Both the position numbers and the translations under genes were made by a program. A stretch of 52,406 nt of DNA from Verrucomicrobiaceae bacterium (GTDB lineage Bacteria; Verrucomicrobiota; Verrucomicrobiia; Verrucomicrobiales; Verrucomicrobiaceae): the NCBI GenBank assembly GCA_029865835.1, contig JARXAL010000202.1:1-52406 (forward strand). Reading direction: 5' to 3'. Within the stretch, counting starts at the first letter, position 1, and the number at the start of each line of letters is the position of its first letter. Below are positions 19,657-29,609 of the stretch, piece after piece. The notes under the pieces were generated by a model. That model was not told where the DNA came from and ran no database searches. It worked only from the letters and a program-made list of their open reading frames with translations.

Positions 19657-21219
19657 TTAGAGAATCTTTGGTGATTGCGAGTTTGGGCGGAGCCGGGAAG
19701 TGTTGCGTCGCGCAACCCTATTAAACATGCCGTTAATCTTCTCCTGGGCGATGGAGGGCAGAGACCGCCAATAAAGAAATACAAAAAGAGACTCAAGGAC
19801 CAGAAACAGCGGCAGTGAAGTGCCGTTCCAATGCGGCCTGAGGGAGATGGCTAGTATAGCCGCCCCAGACAGGAAAACCGATCCCGTCACAATCGTGAAT
19901 GCACGGGTCGGCCAGAACATTCCTCTGGTTTCGAGCCATTTCGCGGACCCGCGCACGATGCAGGCGGCAGCGAATATTTCCCCAACCAAAAGGCTCACTC
20001 CCGCACCCCTGAGTCCCCACATAGGAACCAGAACGATCAGACCTCCGGTGGTCAGCACTGCCACACAAAGCGAGATAAGCAACAGCTGCCGCACGAGATT
20101 ATTACCGATAGCAATGGCCATCGCGGGCTGGCTAGCGGCGAAGACGAGAACGCCGAGCGACAATGTGCCGAACAGCAGAGGATCGAACACGATCTTGTTC
20201 CGGGTCCATAGCGTGAAGAAGTATGGAGCGGCGGTCTGGAGGATCACGACACCAGGAATCATCCCCCCCACCAACAGCATCCAGACTGTCCCAAAAGCGG
20301 CTTCGCTCCTCTGCTGATCCCTCATGTTGAGGAAGCGCATGAGTTCAGGAAGAAGAGGATTGGTGATCGAGGAGAGACCTTGGAGCGCCGCATTCGCGCC
20401 GGTGCGCATGGTGGCAAATGCGGTGAGCTGGGCGACCCCTGCGAGAGGAAAAAGGATGAGCCGTGCGCCTGTCGTTCGGGCGATATCCAGCACTGAACGA
20501 AGCGAGAGCAAGAGTGAGTGCTGGAAGTTCCTGAATCCAAGCCGCCATTCTCCGGTGGCGCTATCGTCGATCGAAGGTAGCACATTTTCCCGCAAATCAT
20601 AGATGCAGGCCGCGTGAAGCAAGAGAACCGCGGCTGTTCCAACTAATACCGAAGTGGCGATACCCGCGCCGAATGGAATGACTGAAAGAGGGGCTACCGT
20701 TTTGACCAAGACATCGGCGATGCCCCACCAGACACCTCGCTCATAGCGTCCCATCGCATTACCGCAACGTACCCATAGCCCACCCCAGTTCCATAGAAGC
20801 CCGTTGCCGACGGCCATCGCGACAAGAGCAATACGGAACTCTGTCAGAAAGGCTCCGGGTACTGTCTCCGCCCAAAAAGAGGCAGGAGTGAGCAGAGCGA
20901 AACATGTAGCCGCAGCCAGTTCAAGGATACCGTAAGCGAATCCAATCTTCAGTCCGGACTTCAGGATTCGGCTGAACATCGTTTGGTCGGTATTGGAATA
21001 GCGGAGAAGCTCGTTGCCTACATAGTTCTGGTGCGCAATGCCAGGTATCTGCATCACCTCTGTAATGGCGACTATTGCTAGCCAGATTCCGTATTCATTG
21101 GCTGCCCAATACCCGAGGTAGATCGGCGTGACGATGATCTGTGAAAAGATCACCAGTCCCAGCCGCAACCAAGTTACTAAAGTACTGCGTATGATTCGTG
21201 TTTCCGCTGTGGATGACAT
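19657..21219 (-). CDS. Wzx-like polysaccharide flippase
   Basis: TLVTWLRLGLVIFSQIIVTPIYLGYWAANEYGIWLAIVAITEVMQIPG...; about 12 hydrophobic segments; MATE/MOP-type organisation. Confidence 0.82.
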   Translation of the reverse strand: MSSTAETRIIRSTLVTWLRLGLVIFSQIIVTPIYLGYWAANEYGIWLAIVAITEVMQIPGIAHQNYVGNELLRYSNTDQTMFSRILKSGLKIGFAYGILELAAATCFALLTPASFWAETVPGAFLTEFRIALVAMAVGNGLLWNWGGLWVRCGNAMGRYERGVWWGIADVLVKTVAPLSVIPFGAGIATSVLVGTAAVLLLHAACIYDLRENVLPSIDDSATGEWRLGFRNFQHSLLLSLRSVLDIARTTGARLILFPLAGVAQLTAFATMRTGANAALQGLSSITNPLLPELMRFLNMRDQQRSEAAFGTVWMLLVGGMIPGVVILQTAAPYFFTLWTRNKIVFDPLLFGTLSLGVLVFAASQPAMAIAIGNNLVRQLLLISLCVAVLTTGGLIVLVPMWGLRGAGVSLLVGEIFAAACIVRGSAKWLETRGMFWPTRAFTIVTGSVFLSGAAILAISLRPHWNGTSLPLFLVLESLFVFLYWRSLPSIAQEKINGMFNRVARRNTSRLRPNSQSPKIL

Positions 21220-21269
21220 GTAGAAACGACTAGGATGACCCGATTGAACACTGAGCGGGCCGGAGTCCG

Positions 21270-22649
21270 CTAGATTGCCAGTTTATCCGCAAGTGCAATT
21301 TGGCGACCCCTCAGGGTACAATCATCTGTCCAATGATATTTCCATTCGGCGAAGCGGCCCGCCATCGTGATTAATCCTTCGGGCTCCGGCTCCCGTGTCC
21401 AGTCGGTGGTGGCATCCAGATCATCACTCCGGCGGAGTAGGCCGTAGCGCTCAAGCCAGTTCCAGATCTTCTCGAGAGCCCCGCGCCGCGGATGGGTGAA
21501 GATGACATTGGCGTAGGGAGCCCAGCGCCAGCCGAATTTGCAGCGGCCCGCAGCGAAGTCATCCCCGCTGATGAAGCCCATTTCGACCATCTCCCCGGCA
21601 ACCTGCTTTGCAATGGTGGATGGATTACCTGGGTAGGGTTTGTGCTTGCTGAAGTAAACTTCGACCTGCACTCCAGTCCATCCATCAGGAGTATTACCTG
21701 GAGCGAGCCGCTCGATGCAGTGAATCCGGGTTGCCCATTTGTCCTCATCATAGACGTAAAACCAATGTCCGGGCAGTTCTTGCAGGTGAGGAGCGAAAAT
21801 GTCCACGATAAGGAGTTGGCTGCAATCTAGGTCCGCCGCCGCCTGACGGACTTCATCAGTCACTTGTACGCAGCGGTTGACGAAATCTGGAAGGGGAATA
21901 GTGGAGACGAGACGATCAAACTGATGACGTGACCCATCCGCGAACCAGAGATTACGATCCACCAAATCAATGGATGAGATCTGTTTGGCGAGATGGATGT
22001 CAGCGTTGTGGGAAAATGCATCGAAAAAAGATTGATAACCTCCGCTTTTCGGATACCGAATGCTGGTGATATAGTGGAGATTCTGATAGGTTTCGGGAAC
22101 AAGGCCGGCTTGTAGCTCTTTCACATCAAGCTTTGGCATTCTAGGGCCCAGCCAGTCGACAGAAAGGTTGACGGGATCGGTGGTCCAATACTTGCGTGTG
22201 TAAGCTGCAGGGAAATTCGAGGCGAACGTCTTGCCGTAGCTAAGTTCCAGCCAATGCCGGTAATTTCGGGGAGTCTCCGCAGATGGTGACCCAGCGGCAT
22301 GGATCATCTCATCGGCGCAGATGTTCCGGAGCGGTTGTGGAATTTGCCATAGATGGGCCTGGGCCGGATGCTCAATCCAGGTCCCTTGATAGAGGTTACG
22401 CGTGCGTACGGGAAACTCGAGGAAATCCCGATTAACGTTCTTCGCGAAAAGCTCCTTTACGTATGCATTTTTCGTAAAAGATACGTGTGGCCCGCGGTCG
22501 ACGGTGAAGCCGAAAAAATTCTCGGAGCCCGCGTGGCCGCCGTGGACGGGATCTCGCTCAAAGATCGAGCAATTCCCGTGGCCGAGATGGAATGACGTGG
22601 AGAGGCCCGCAATTCCGGCACCAAGGATGGTTATATGTCCGGGGTTCAT
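21270..22649 (-). CDS. FAD-dependent oxidoreductase (UDP-galactopyranose mutase/amine-oxidase-like)
   Basis: ITILGAGIAGLSTSFHLGHGNCSIFERDPVHGGHAGSENFFGFTVDRGPHVSF. Start assumed at MNPGH; the ORF extends to 22685. Confidence 0.8.
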   Translation of the reverse strand: MNPGHITILGAGIAGLSTSFHLGHGNCSIFERDPVHGGHAGSENFFGFTVDRGPHVSFTKNAYVKELFAKNVNRDFLEFPVRTRNLYQGTWIEHPAQAHLWQIPQPLRNICADEMIHAAGSPSAETPRNYRHWLELSYGKTFASNFPAAYTRKYWTTDPVNLSVDWLGPRMPKLDVKELQAGLVPETYQNLHYITSIRYPKSGGYQSFFDAFSHNADIHLAKQISSIDLVDRNLWFADGSRHQFDRLVSTIPLPDFVNRCVQVTDEVRQAAADLDCSQLLIVDIFAPHLQELPGHWFYVYDEDKWATRIHCIERLAPGNTPDGWTGVQVEVYFSKHKPYPGNPSTIAKQVAGEMVEMGFISGDDFAAGRCKFGWRWAPYANVIFTHPRRGALEKIWNWLERYGLLRRSDDLDATTDWTREPEPEGLITMAGRFAEWKYHWTDDCTLRGRQIALADKLAI

Positions 22650-22735
22650 TTTCGGAAAGGGAGCGGCAAGGCCATAGATACGCATAATAACGGGGTGGAC
22701 TTCATTAGCGGTCCGTGATCCAAGAAGGTGGGGTG

Positions 22736-23932
22736 CTATGCAACGGCGGCTGAGAATATAGAGTGATCGACCTGAGGAACAAAGCGCATCACTTCACCCT
22801 GACGGTAGGACTTCGCCCCGAAAACTAACTTGCCTTGAGCCTTCCATTGCAACCAACAATCTTCAGCAAAAGCCCGCAATGTTTGGGGATTGCCTGTGCC
22901 GATATGGCGGATCTCAGGCTGGCCTGGAGGGGGAGGGTTTGAACATGCATCAAGCACTTGTCTCGCGACCTCAGCAACAGGAACAAAGTCCCGCACTTGT
23001 TCTCCCTTTGTCATTGGGAAGTCTTCTCCGGCAATGGCTGCTTTGCGCAGCGATGGCCAGAATCTCGATTCCGATTCCCCCTCGCCAAAAACATGGAAGG
23101 GCCGCGCGACCGTCAGTTGCCAGTTTCGCTCCGTCGCCAAACTGATTGCTGCTAGTGTTGCTGCTGCCTTTGAGGCGGAATAAGGACCTATGGGCAGCAG
23201 TGGCGCATTCGGGGGTATGAAGTCAAAGGATTCGCCCGATTTCCCATATTCGAAACACGATCCGAAGAGTTCCAATGCCTTCTGGCAAAACCAGCCGACC
23301 CACCCCTGGTCGAAGGTGGCAAACTGACGCCCGCCATAAATTGACGAATGGCGAAAAACCACCGTTTTCAATCCATAAACTCGGCTCCAGTCACGAACGT
23401 ATTGATCGGCAGCGCCCTTGGAGCAGCCGTAGGGAGTGGTAAAGTCAAGAGGGAGAGATTCATCGAACCCTTCAGGGTGATCAGGCAGCGTATAGCGGGT
23501 TGCAGTCTCTACATAGCGCATCTGTTCCAGATCCCCATAAACCTTGTTCGTCGAGCTGTAGGCGATGAACGCCTCAGGTGAGAAAGAGCGTGCAGCTTCC
23601 AGAACATTGAATGTGCCCACGACATTAGTCCGGAAGTCCCTTTCGGGGTCGGTCAGGGACGTGGTCATCGCCACTTGGCCACCCACGTGACAGATAAAGT
23701 CAAAAGGGCCGTATCGTCGGAACACTTGTTGCAAGCCTTCTTTTTCAGCCAAGTCAAGCTGGGCGAAGGCAAGTTGACCGCTTTTCGCTTTGGATTGAAG
23801 CCATCCCAGGTTTTCAGTGGAACCTCGCCGGAACAATGCGTGAATAACTACGACCTTTTCACCACAGTCCAGATAGTGAGCTGCTAAATTGGAACCAAGG
23901 AACCCGCAACCTCCTGTAATTAAGATATTCAT
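22736..23932 (-). CDS. Chimeric SDR: CDP-paratose/tyvelose 2-epimerase-like N-terminus fused to the C-terminal half of a second NAD-epimerase
   Basis: Residues 1-~222: MNILITGGCGFLGSNLA...SSTNKVYGDLEQ...YGCSKGAADQY..FRHSSIYGGRQFATFDQGWVGWFCQKAL (RfbE/Tyv-like). From ~223: GSCFEYGKSGESFDFIPPNAPL..PYSASKAAATL..FHVFGEGE..FWPSL, paralogous to the adjacent gene at 23929..24795. Confidence 0.88.
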   Translation of the reverse strand: MNILITGGCGFLGSNLAAHYLDCGEKVVVIHALFRRGSTENLGWLQSKAKSGQLAFAQLDLAEKEGLQQVFRRYGPFDFICHVGGQVAMTTSLTDPERDFRTNVVGTFNVLEAARSFSPEAFIAYSSTNKVYGDLEQMRYVETATRYTLPDHPEGFDESLPLDFTTPYGCSKGAADQYVRDWSRVYGLKTVVFRHSSIYGGRQFATFDQGWVGWFCQKALELFGSCFEYGKSGESFDFIPPNAPLLPIGPYSASKAAATLAAISLATERNWQLTVARPFHVFGEGESESRFWPSLRKAAIAGEDFPMTKGEQVRDFVPVAEVARQVLDACSNPPPPGQPEIRHIGTGNPQTLRAFAEDCWLQWKAQGKLVFGAKSYRQGEVMRFVPQVDHSIFSAAVA

Positions 23933-24795
23933 GATGCTGATGGAAAAGTTAGGAAAAAGGGATCAAGTGAGGGAACGTAACGATGAATTTCGCCAGGACG
24001 ATCCGGCCGCCCCCCGACTAAAAGGCGCCCCTTTGCACCGAGACGATTCCACTCCTGGGTGGCAAAGTCTGCCAGACTTACCGGGGTGCCGCTGCCCAAA
24101 TTGGCTAAGCACGGCTGTCCTGGGCGCAAGTCCGCACAGCCACAGGCAGTCAAGAGTTGCGAAGCAACGCTTTCCACGGGAATGAAATCTCTCATCTGAC
24201 GCCCTGAGGTCATGATGAAATCCTGTCCTGAAAGCGCGGCCTGGCAAAGTGACGGCCAGAAATTGCCCTTGTGTTGCCCCTCGCCATACGCATGAAATAT
24301 CCGGCCATAAAACAACTCGCAGTGGGTGATACGGGCATGGGCGCAGAGCGCCACTGATGCTGCTGCCTTGGATGCGCCGTACAAGGTATTTGGTTGGAGG
24401 GCTGCGTTCGCCGGAATGAAGTCATAATGTGCCGCACCATCACCATATTCCAAACAAGTTCCCACTGCGACAATCCGTCGGACTCCTGACGCTACTGCTG
24501 TCTCGACAAGCGCACACGCGACATCCACATTCCAATAGATTAGTTCACGCCAAGTGGCTGCCTTAGGGCTGACGCCCGGCGATGCGAGGTGAACTACGAC
24601 CTCGCTTCCCTGAAGGTCGTCCATGGTCAACTTGTCCATCGGTTTTGTGAGCCAGGTGGGTGCGACAGCCAAGGGCAGTACAGGGCCGGATTCGGAACTC
24701 CGTCGAAGGGCGATCACCTCATGTCCAGCAGCAAGAGCCGCTTGTAGAAAATGAGTTCCTATGAAGCCAGTACCACCGGTGACAAATAGTTTCAT
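23929..24795 (-). CDS. NAD-dependent epimerase/reductase (CDP-abequose/paratose synthase-like)
   Basis: KLFVTGGTGFIGTHFLQAAL..., VVHLASPGVSP, VAVGTCLEYGDGAAHYDFIPANAAL.., LYGASKAA; located in the rfbF/G/H cluster. Confidence 0.82.
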   Translation of the reverse strand: MKLFVTGGTGFIGTHFLQAALAAGHEVIALRRSSESGPVLPLAVAPTWLTKPMDKLTMDDLQGSEVVVHLASPGVSPKAATWRELIYWNVDVACALVETAVASGVRRIVAVGTCLEYGDGAAHYDFIPANAALQPNTLYGASKAAASVALCAHARITHCELFYGRIFHAYGEGQHKGNFWPSLCQAALSGQDFIMTSGRQMRDFIPVESVASQLLTACGCADLRPGQPCLANLGSGTPVSLADFATQEWNRLGAKGRLLVGGRPDRPGEIHRYVPSLDPFFLTFPSAS

Positions 24796-24829
24796 GGAAT
24801 GTGTCTGCCTTCGATTGCTCTGGGATTAC

Positions 24830-26380
24830 TCAAAAGCTGCGGACAAAGCGGGTGATGATGTTTATCTCATGGTCAATCATTGCAGGTGTCAGGCCTGGAA
24901 AGGTGCCAAGGAACAGAGCCGTGTTCATGATCTCATCGGCACCCGGATAGCTGTCGAGAGCCATTCGGATCGCATTCGGACGATCTTTCCGGAGCTGAAC
25001 GAACACGGGTTGCCTGAGCAAGTTGCCGCCGAAAAGCATGCGGTTGCCGATCTTGTGGTCGTCGAGGTGTTGGCCGAGTTGGCTGTGGGTGAAGGGGGCG
25101 GTGGGGCGGACGCGGATCATGAAGCCGAACCAGGAGCAGTCGGTACGGTGGCCGCTGGTGTCCCAGGTGAAGCCATTCGTTGACCAACCCGTGGCATGAG
25201 TAGGGAGACTGAACTCGAAGTATTCTTCGAGATCCGCAAGGCCACGGCGCAACTGTTCCCAGTTTTGTTTGCGGGCTTCAATGAAGGCGGGCAGTTTTTT
25301 GAGTTGCTTGCGTCCGATCGCAGCCTGGGGGTCCAAGGGCTTCAGGTTAAATCCCAAATGGCTGTAAATGTACTTGTGATCAAAACCGTCGGGAAGTTCG
25401 CCGAGTTGCCACTGGAAACGTTTGTTGCAGGTGTTGTCTTTACCTGAGGGGCACCAGCAGTCGCGACCCCAGTCACGAAAGCTTTCCGCGTAGGTTTTCA
25501 GCGGCGGCCGACGGATGATGCTCACGGCCCCGCCTTCGCCCATGGTCAAGTGATGGGGGGGATAGAAGGACTGAGTGCTGAGATCACCAAAGGTGCCGGT
25601 GGGGGCGGTCAGGAGTGGCGTGGCGGGATTGGAATCATCAATGTGGATGAACGGATGGTTTCCTTGCTCCGCGATCTTCAAAAGGTGATCGAGACCGAGG
25701 GCTTTAGCCTTGGCGACCGGCAGCGTGTAAGTGCAACCGAGGGCGTCGCAGTTGTCTTCGATTAGCCAGAGGTCGTACTTTTTGCAGAAGGCAATCACCG
25801 CGCCAAAATCGAAGGGATTGCCGAGGGTGTGCGCCATCATGACGGCTTTGGTTTTCCCGGGCGCGTAGGCGGCTTCGAGTTGATCCACCCGGACATTCCC
25901 CGTCGAGGGGTCATTGTCGATGAAGACGGGCACGGCACCGACCTGCAGGATCGGAGCGACGGTCGTGGGAAATCCAGCGGCGCAGGTGATGACTTCATCG
26001 CCGGGTTGGATGCGTTTGTGATCCGGAAGCTTGTGGGTGGTGAGCGCTGAAATGGCCACGAGATTCGCTGAGGAGCCGGAATTAACCAGCAGGCAGTGTT
26101 TCACGCCGAGGAGGGCGGCGAGTTCGGTTTCAAAGGCCTCACCCTCGGGGCCCAAGGTGAGCCAAAAGTCGAGCGTGCAAGATACAGCTGCTTCGACCTC
26201 ATCCTCGGTGAACACACGGCCTGCGTAAGGAACGCCATTTTGCCCGGGCACAAAGGTAGCGCGTTGCGGATCGGCGCCGGGGCGGTTTTCGGTGTGGGTG
26301 AGTCGGGAGTACTCGCGGGTAAGGCGCAGGATCTCGGTTTTGATTTCGGAAGAGTTCATTTTGATTTCGGAAGAGGTCAT
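24830..26380 (-). CDS. rfbH: CDP-4-keto-6-deoxy-D-glucose 3-dehydrase (E1)
   Basis: FWLTLGPEGEAFETELAALLGVKHCLLVNSGSSANL, YPPHHLTMGEGGAVS (His replacing PLP Lys), RDWGRDCWCPSGKDNTCNKRFQWQLGELPDGFDHKY (Fe-S Cys motif). Confidence 0.95.
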   Translation of the reverse strand: MTSSEIKMNSSEIKTEILRLTREYSRLTHTENRPGADPQRATFVPGQNGVPYAGRVFTEDEVEAAVSCTLDFWLTLGPEGEAFETELAALLGVKHCLLVNSGSSANLVAISALTTHKLPDHKRIQPGDEVITCAAGFPTTVAPILQVGAVPVFIDNDPSTGNVRVDQLEAAYAPGKTKAVMMAHTLGNPFDFGAVIAFCKKYDLWLIEDNCDALGCTYTLPVAKAKALGLDHLLKIAEQGNHPFIHIDDSNPATPLLTAPTGTFGDLSTQSFYPPHHLTMGEGGAVSIIRRPPLKTYAESFRDWGRDCWCPSGKDNTCNKRFQWQLGELPDGFDHKYIYSHLGFNLKPLDPQAAIGRKQLKKLPAFIEARKQNWEQLRRGLADLEEYFEFSLPTHATGWSTNGFTWDTSGHRTDCSWFGFMIRVRPTAPFTHSQLGQHLDDHKIGNRMLFGGNLLRQPVFVQLRKDRPNAIRMALDSYPGADEIMNTALFLGTFPGLTPAMIDHEINIITRFVRSF

Positions 26381-26392
26381 TGAATAAGGAGT

Positions 26393-27544
26393 CTAAGCCG
26401 CAAGGCAGGTGCGCTGTGTGGAGGGTTGCGCCCAGGGGAGCCCAAGTTCCCGGGCGGTTTCTGCGTAAACATGGATTTGTGAACGAGTCAGAGCTGAAGC
26501 GGTGGTGGTGTGCGGCCTAGCCGCATACCATGCGGCAGTCTCTGCCAAGGTGCGTTCAAAGCTCCAGACTGGTTGCCACTGGAGAAGATGGAAGGCTTTG
26601 TCGATGGCGAGGTTGAGTTTCGAGGCTTCATGGCGTGCGTGAGGATCTGAATGATCCTCCCAGTTGCAGCCTGGAAAATGCTTGAGAAGTTCGTGAACCA
26701 GGTCAGCGACGGTGCGGTTGCTGGTTAGGGAAGGCCCGAAGTTGAAGGCCGATGAGAGGATCGAAGGCGAAGGTCCAAAGTGGGCTTCACTTCCGGTTGC
26801 CGTTGCCATGCTGGCAGCTAACCAAAGATAGCCCGAGAGGGGCTCAAGAACATGCTGCCAGGGTCGCGTCGCCGTCCTATTGCGCACGGGAATCGCCTTG
26901 CTCGATTCGATGGCGCGGATGCAGTCCGGCACGATGCGGTCTGCGGCCCAGTCCCCGCCGCCAATCACATTCCCTGCGCGTGCTGACGCCAGCCGCACCG
27001 AGCTTTCAGGGGCTGAAAAGAAGGAGCTTCGCCAAGCTGAGACAACTAGCTCTGCGCAACCCTTGGAAGCACTGTAGGGGTCGTAGCCGCCCATGGCATC
27101 CTCTTCGCGGTAGCTATGCAGCCATTCCCGGTTTTCATAGCATTTGTCGGTGGTGACGACCACAACGGCGCATGCGTGCCCGCCCTGGCGCACGGCCTCA
27201 AGCACATGGCTGGTTCCCATGACATTGGAGGCGAAGGTTTCAACTGGTATATCGTAGGAGAGGCGAACCAGGGGCTGGGCAGCCATGTGGAAAACCACGT
27301 CTGGTCGAAGTGCGGCCACGACCGTTTCCAATCGTTTGCGATCTGCCAGATCGCCACGGTGATCGGCTTGTAACCGCTGGCTGAGTCCGAGAAGGTCATA
27401 AAGGACCTGATCAGGTTGGGGATCCAAGGCAAAGCCCGTGACCTTCGCCCCAAGTTCGTGTAGCCACTGGCATAACCAACTGCCCTTAAAGCCTGTGTGG
27501 CCCGTGACGAGGACTTTTTTATCTCGATAGAAATTTCCGAACAT
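26393..27544 (-). CDS. rfbG: CDP-glucose 4,6-dehydratase
   Basis: KVLVTGHTGFKGSWLCQWLHELGAKVTGFALDP..., VVVVTTDKCYENREW..YREEDAMGGYDPYSASKGCAELVV. Confidence 0.95.
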   Translation of the reverse strand: MFGNFYRDKKVLVTGHTGFKGSWLCQWLHELGAKVTGFALDPQPDQVLYDLLGLSQRLQADHRGDLADRKRLETVVAALRPDVVFHMAAQPLVRLSYDIPVETFASNVMGTSHVLEAVRQGGHACAVVVVTTDKCYENREWLHSYREEDAMGGYDPYSASKGCAELVVSAWRSSFFSAPESSVRLASARAGNVIGGGDWAADRIVPDCIRAIESSKAIPVRNRTATRPWQHVLEPLSGYLWLAASMATATGSEAHFGPSPSILSSAFNFGPSLTSNRTVADLVHELLKHFPGCNWEDHSDPHARHEASKLNLAIDKAFHLLQWQPVWSFERTLAETAAWYAARPHTTTASALTRSQIHVYAETARELGLPWAQPSTQRTCLAA

Positions 27545-27571
27545 AACAGGTGAGTATCAGGGTTGCGCTGT

Positions 27572-28351
27572 TTACCAGACTTTCCAAGGGGCCTCGCCCT
27601 TATCCCAGAGTTCTTCGAGGGTGATCTTGTCACGTAGCGTGTCCATGGGCCGCCAAAAGCCACGATGTCGGTAGGCTGCCAGTTGGTCTTCGGCAGCTAG
27701 GGCTTCCAGAGGTCTGCGCTCCCAGATGGTGGCATCGCCCTCTTTGATGTAATTAAGGACGGAAGGGTCCAGCACAAAAAACCCGCCATTGATCCAGGCT
27801 CCGTCGCCTTCAGGCTTTTCCTGGAACTGTCCGATCAATCGTTCATCGCTGCAATGGAAAAGAAGCGAGCCGTAGCGTCCGGGAGGCTGAACGGCCGTCA
27901 GGGTCGCTCGTTTGCCGTGTTCACGGTGGAAGGCAATGGATGCGCTGATATCCACGTCGGCCACACCATCGCCGTAGGTGAAACAAAAAGCCTCATCGTC
28001 CAGGAAGGGTGCGACACGAGCGAGACGTCCGCCCGTCATCGTGTCATCCCCTGTGTCAACGATGGTAACATTCCAAGGTTCCGCTTTGCGCTTGTGCACC
28101 TCCATCTTGTTGTCAGACATGTGAAAGGTGACATCAGACATGTGCAGGAAGTAATTGGCGAAGTACTCCTTGATCACGTAGCCCTTGTAGCCTGCGCAGA
28201 TGATGAAATCATTGATGCCGTGTGAGGAATACATTTTGAGGATGTGCCAAAGAATGGGACGTCCTCCAATCTCCACCATGGGCTTGGGTTTGAGGTGGGT
28301 TTCCTCCGAAAGACGGGTGCCAAGGCCCCCTGCTAGAATGACGGCTTTCAT
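27572..28351 (-). CDS. rfbF: Glucose-1-phosphate cytidylyltransferase
   Basis: MKAVILAGGLGTRLSEETHLKPKPMVEIGGRPILWHILKMYSSHGINDFIICAGYKGYVIKEYF. Start moved from ORF position 28504 to MKAV at 28351. Confidence 0.96.
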   Translation of the reverse strand: MKAVILAGGLGTRLSEETHLKPKPMVEIGGRPILWHILKMYSSHGINDFIICAGYKGYVIKEYFANYFLHMSDVTFHMSDNKMEVHKRKAEPWNVTIVDTGDDTMTGGRLARVAPFLDDEAFCFTYGDGVADVDISASIAFHREHGKRATLTAVQPPGRYGSLLFHCSDERLIGQFQEKPEGDGAWINGGFFVLDPSVLNYIKEGDATIWERRPLEALAAEDQLAAYRHRGFWRPMDTLRDKITLEELWDKGEAPWKVW

Positions 28352-28508
28352 AATGGTTCTTGAATAGACGAGCCTGTGAGACTCATTGGTGGCTTGATGT
28401 TTTCTAACCTTCCGAGCTAGACTTGACTGAGGTTTCCGCTCGATCTGAAGAAGTCCGAACGAAGATCCCCAGCGGCGAAAGAGGGGGAACTGACAATGGT
28501 TCACTGGC

Positions 28509-29561
28509 CTACTGCTTCAGGGTCTTCTCCTTCCGGGCGAGCTCCCAGTCGGCTTCGGTCATGATTTTGACGAGCTCGGCGAAGGTGACCTTCGGTTCCC
28601 AGCCGAGTTCGCGTTTGGCTTTCTCGGGATTGCCAATCAGGAGTTCGACCTCCGCGGGACGGAAGTAGTCGGGATTGACGCGAACGCGGACTTGGCCACT
28701 GGCATCGCGACCGACTTCGTTGACGCCTTCGCCTTCGAAGGTTAGAGGGAGGTCTAGCGTGGAGAATGCGTGCTGGCAGAACTCGCGCACGGTATGCATC
28801 TCATTGGTGGCGCAGACATAGTCACCGGGTTCGTCCCTCTGCAGAATGCGCCACATCATTTCGGTGTACTCGGGGGCGAAGCCCCAGTCGCGCAGGGAGT
28901 CGAGATTGCCGAGTTCAACAACCTCCTGCAGGCCTTCCTTGATGCGGCCGGCGGCACGAGTGATTTTGCGGGTCACAAACGTCTCGCCACGGCGCGGGGA
29001 CTCATGGTTGAACAAAATGCCGTTGCTCGCGTGCAGACCGTAGGACTCCCGGTAATTCACCACGATCCAGTAACCGTAGAGCTTCGCGACGCCGTAGGGC
29101 GAGCGCGGGTAGAATGGGGTCTTCTCGGTTTGGGGCACCTCCTGGACTAGGCCGTAAAGTTCGGAGGTGGAGGCCTGGTAAAAGCGGGCGCGCTTTTCGA
29201 GTCCGGTCTCTTTGATGGCATCGAGAAAACGGAGGGTGCCTACACCGTCCACCTCTGCGGTGTACTCGGGCACCTCGAATGAGACTTTCACATGGCTCTG
29301 AGCGGCGAGGTTGTAGATCTCATCAGGGCCGATCCTTTCCAACAAGCGGTTGAGGTTGCTGGAGTCCGTGAGGTCGCCATGGTGGAGGAAGAGCCGTTGG
29401 CCGTAGATTTCCGGATCTTGGAAAAGGTGTTCGATGCGCTGCGTGTTGAAACTGCTGGAGCGGCGAATCATGCCGTGAACAGTGTAGCCTTTGGCAAGGA
29501 GCTGCTCCGTAAGGTAGGAGCCGTCCTGGCCTGTGATTCCGGTGACGAGAGCGATTTTCAT
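28509..29561 (-). CDS. gmd: GDP-mannose 4,6-dehydratase
   Basis: [45 protein letters not shown]..., [45 protein letters not shown]. Confidence 0.97.
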   Translation of the reverse strand: MKIALVTGITGQDGSYLTEQLLAKGYTVHGMIRRSSSFNTQRIEHLFQDPEIYGQRLFLHHGDLTDSSNLNRLLERIGPDEIYNLAAQSHVKVSFEVPEYTAEVDGVGTLRFLDAIKETGLEKRARFYQASTSELYGLVQEVPQTEKTPFYPRSPYGVAKLYGYWIVVNYRESYGLHASNGILFNHESPRRGETFVTRKITRAAGRIKEGLQEVVELGNLDSLRDWGFAPEYTEMMWRILQRDEPGDYVCATNEMHTVREFCQHAFSTLDLPLTFEGEGVNEVGRDASGQVRVRVNPDYFRPAEVELLIGNPEKAKRELGWEPKVTFAELVKIMTEADWELARKEKTLKQ

Positions 29562-29609
29562 TAATGATGTAGGAAGCGATGGATCATTGGAGATCGATGA
29601 TGGGAGGAT

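Noticed and set aside
24830-26380. ~30-aa insertion in RfbH (LPVAKAKALGLDHLLKIAEQGNHPFIHIDDSNPATPLLTAP) relative to enteric enzymes
   Set aside because: I recall similar insertions in other RfbH subgroups; without an alignment I cannot call it unusual.
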